DNA of 64,000 bases, taken from Streptomyces glaucescens (GTDB taxonomy: Bacteria > Actinomycetota > Actinomycetes > Streptomycetales > Streptomycetaceae). Numbering within the stretch: position 1 is the stretch's first letter; each line of letters starts with the position of its first letter. Position numbers and translations under genes: made by a program. This document shows positions 63,837 through 64,000 of this stretch, piece after piece. The notes beneath the pieces are model-generated. The model did no database searches, was not told the origin of the DNA, and was given only the letters and a program-made list of their open reading frames with translations. Where the stretch lies: contig NZ_CP009438.1 of NCBI RefSeq assembly GCF_000761215.1, forward strand, positions 806,001-870,000. Reading direction: 5' to 3'.

Positions 63837-64000
63837 CGGCCGGCGACGCCGCGGTGCGGCGCGATGCCGGACGCCGGGATCCGGCACCTGGAAGCCGGGG
63901 GTCGGGCGCCGCCAGTCGGAAGCCGGGCACGGGGGGCGGGAATCGGGCGCCGGGCGCCCGGCACGAGCGACGAGACGCCCCTAAGCTGGAACCGCGCTGG
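63837..64000. other. Downstream GC-rich gap at the window end
   Basis: The tail holds GCCGGG-type repeats and a short hairpin GGGCGC (63945-63950) / GCGCCC (63954-63959), possibly the terminator of the DeoR gene. No gene is supported before the window ends. Confidence 0.3.

Overview
The window is high-GC actinobacterial DNA, almost certainly from a Streptomyces chromosome. The base composition is strongly GC-rich, GTG starts are common, and it carries families typical of Streptomyces: DUF6643, paired TerD domains, a Rv1733c-like membrane protein and a SHOCT protein. No rRNA, tRNA or CRISPR array was seen.

Region 1 (1-17.1 kb) is a sulfur-acquisition locus. The end of metY and metX (direct sulfhydrylation route to methionine) are followed by a convergent, tightly packed minus-strand operon of five luciferase-like monooxygenases (1721-7561). 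A plus-strand set then carries a TauE-type sulfite/sulfonate exporter, a Tat-lipoprotein/ATPase/permease uptake system of the sulfonate-taurine class, another NtaA-type monooxygenase, an APS-reductase-like flavoprotein/ferredoxin pair and a TauD-type dioxygenase. Import plus C-S bond cleavage by flavin- and Fe(II)-dependent oxygenases would release sulfite or sulfide for MetY. Both arms carry a short upstream ORF ending in a conserved HVDL/HIDL...C sequence just ahead of the first structural gene. This pattern suggests cysteine-responsive attenuation of the whole locus.

Region 2 (17.2-29.7 kb) is a genomic island inserted in the 5' end of an MFS transporter gene. The first 30 or so codons of that gene are duplicated at both ends, with an identical 48-bp core and matching arm-like repeats inside each end. 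The island holds a 465-residue unknown protein, IS3 debris, a Gabija-like OLD nuclease/UvrD helicase pair, a HIRAN-like/zinc/nuclease protein followed by a UvrD 3' remnant, a small unknown gene, a DEDDh exonuclease, and a complete IS5-like element with a passenger gene between its inverted repeats. No integrase is visible, so the island looks decayed and repurposed for defence.

Region 3 (29.6-64 kb) is mostly ordinary chromosome: an MFS transporter with a GAF/PucR regulator and 3-hydroxybutyrate dehydrogenase; a NUDIX hydrolase; Lnt; an Asp/Glu racemase divergent from a HpnB-type glycosyltransferase; a double-TerD protein; a MOSC protein; a beta-helix/AAA+ fusion; a membrane-anchored hydrolase; a DeoR regulator; a Cds1-like PLP enzyme; two TetR-controlled units with visible operators; a ROK regulator; an AlkB-like dioxygenase; an RlmG-like methyltransferase; and an aldolase/SIS isomerase pair divergent from a DeoR regulator. 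Several intergenic gaps carry degenerate tandem repeats, including 16 perfect copies of a 7-bp unit at 49425.
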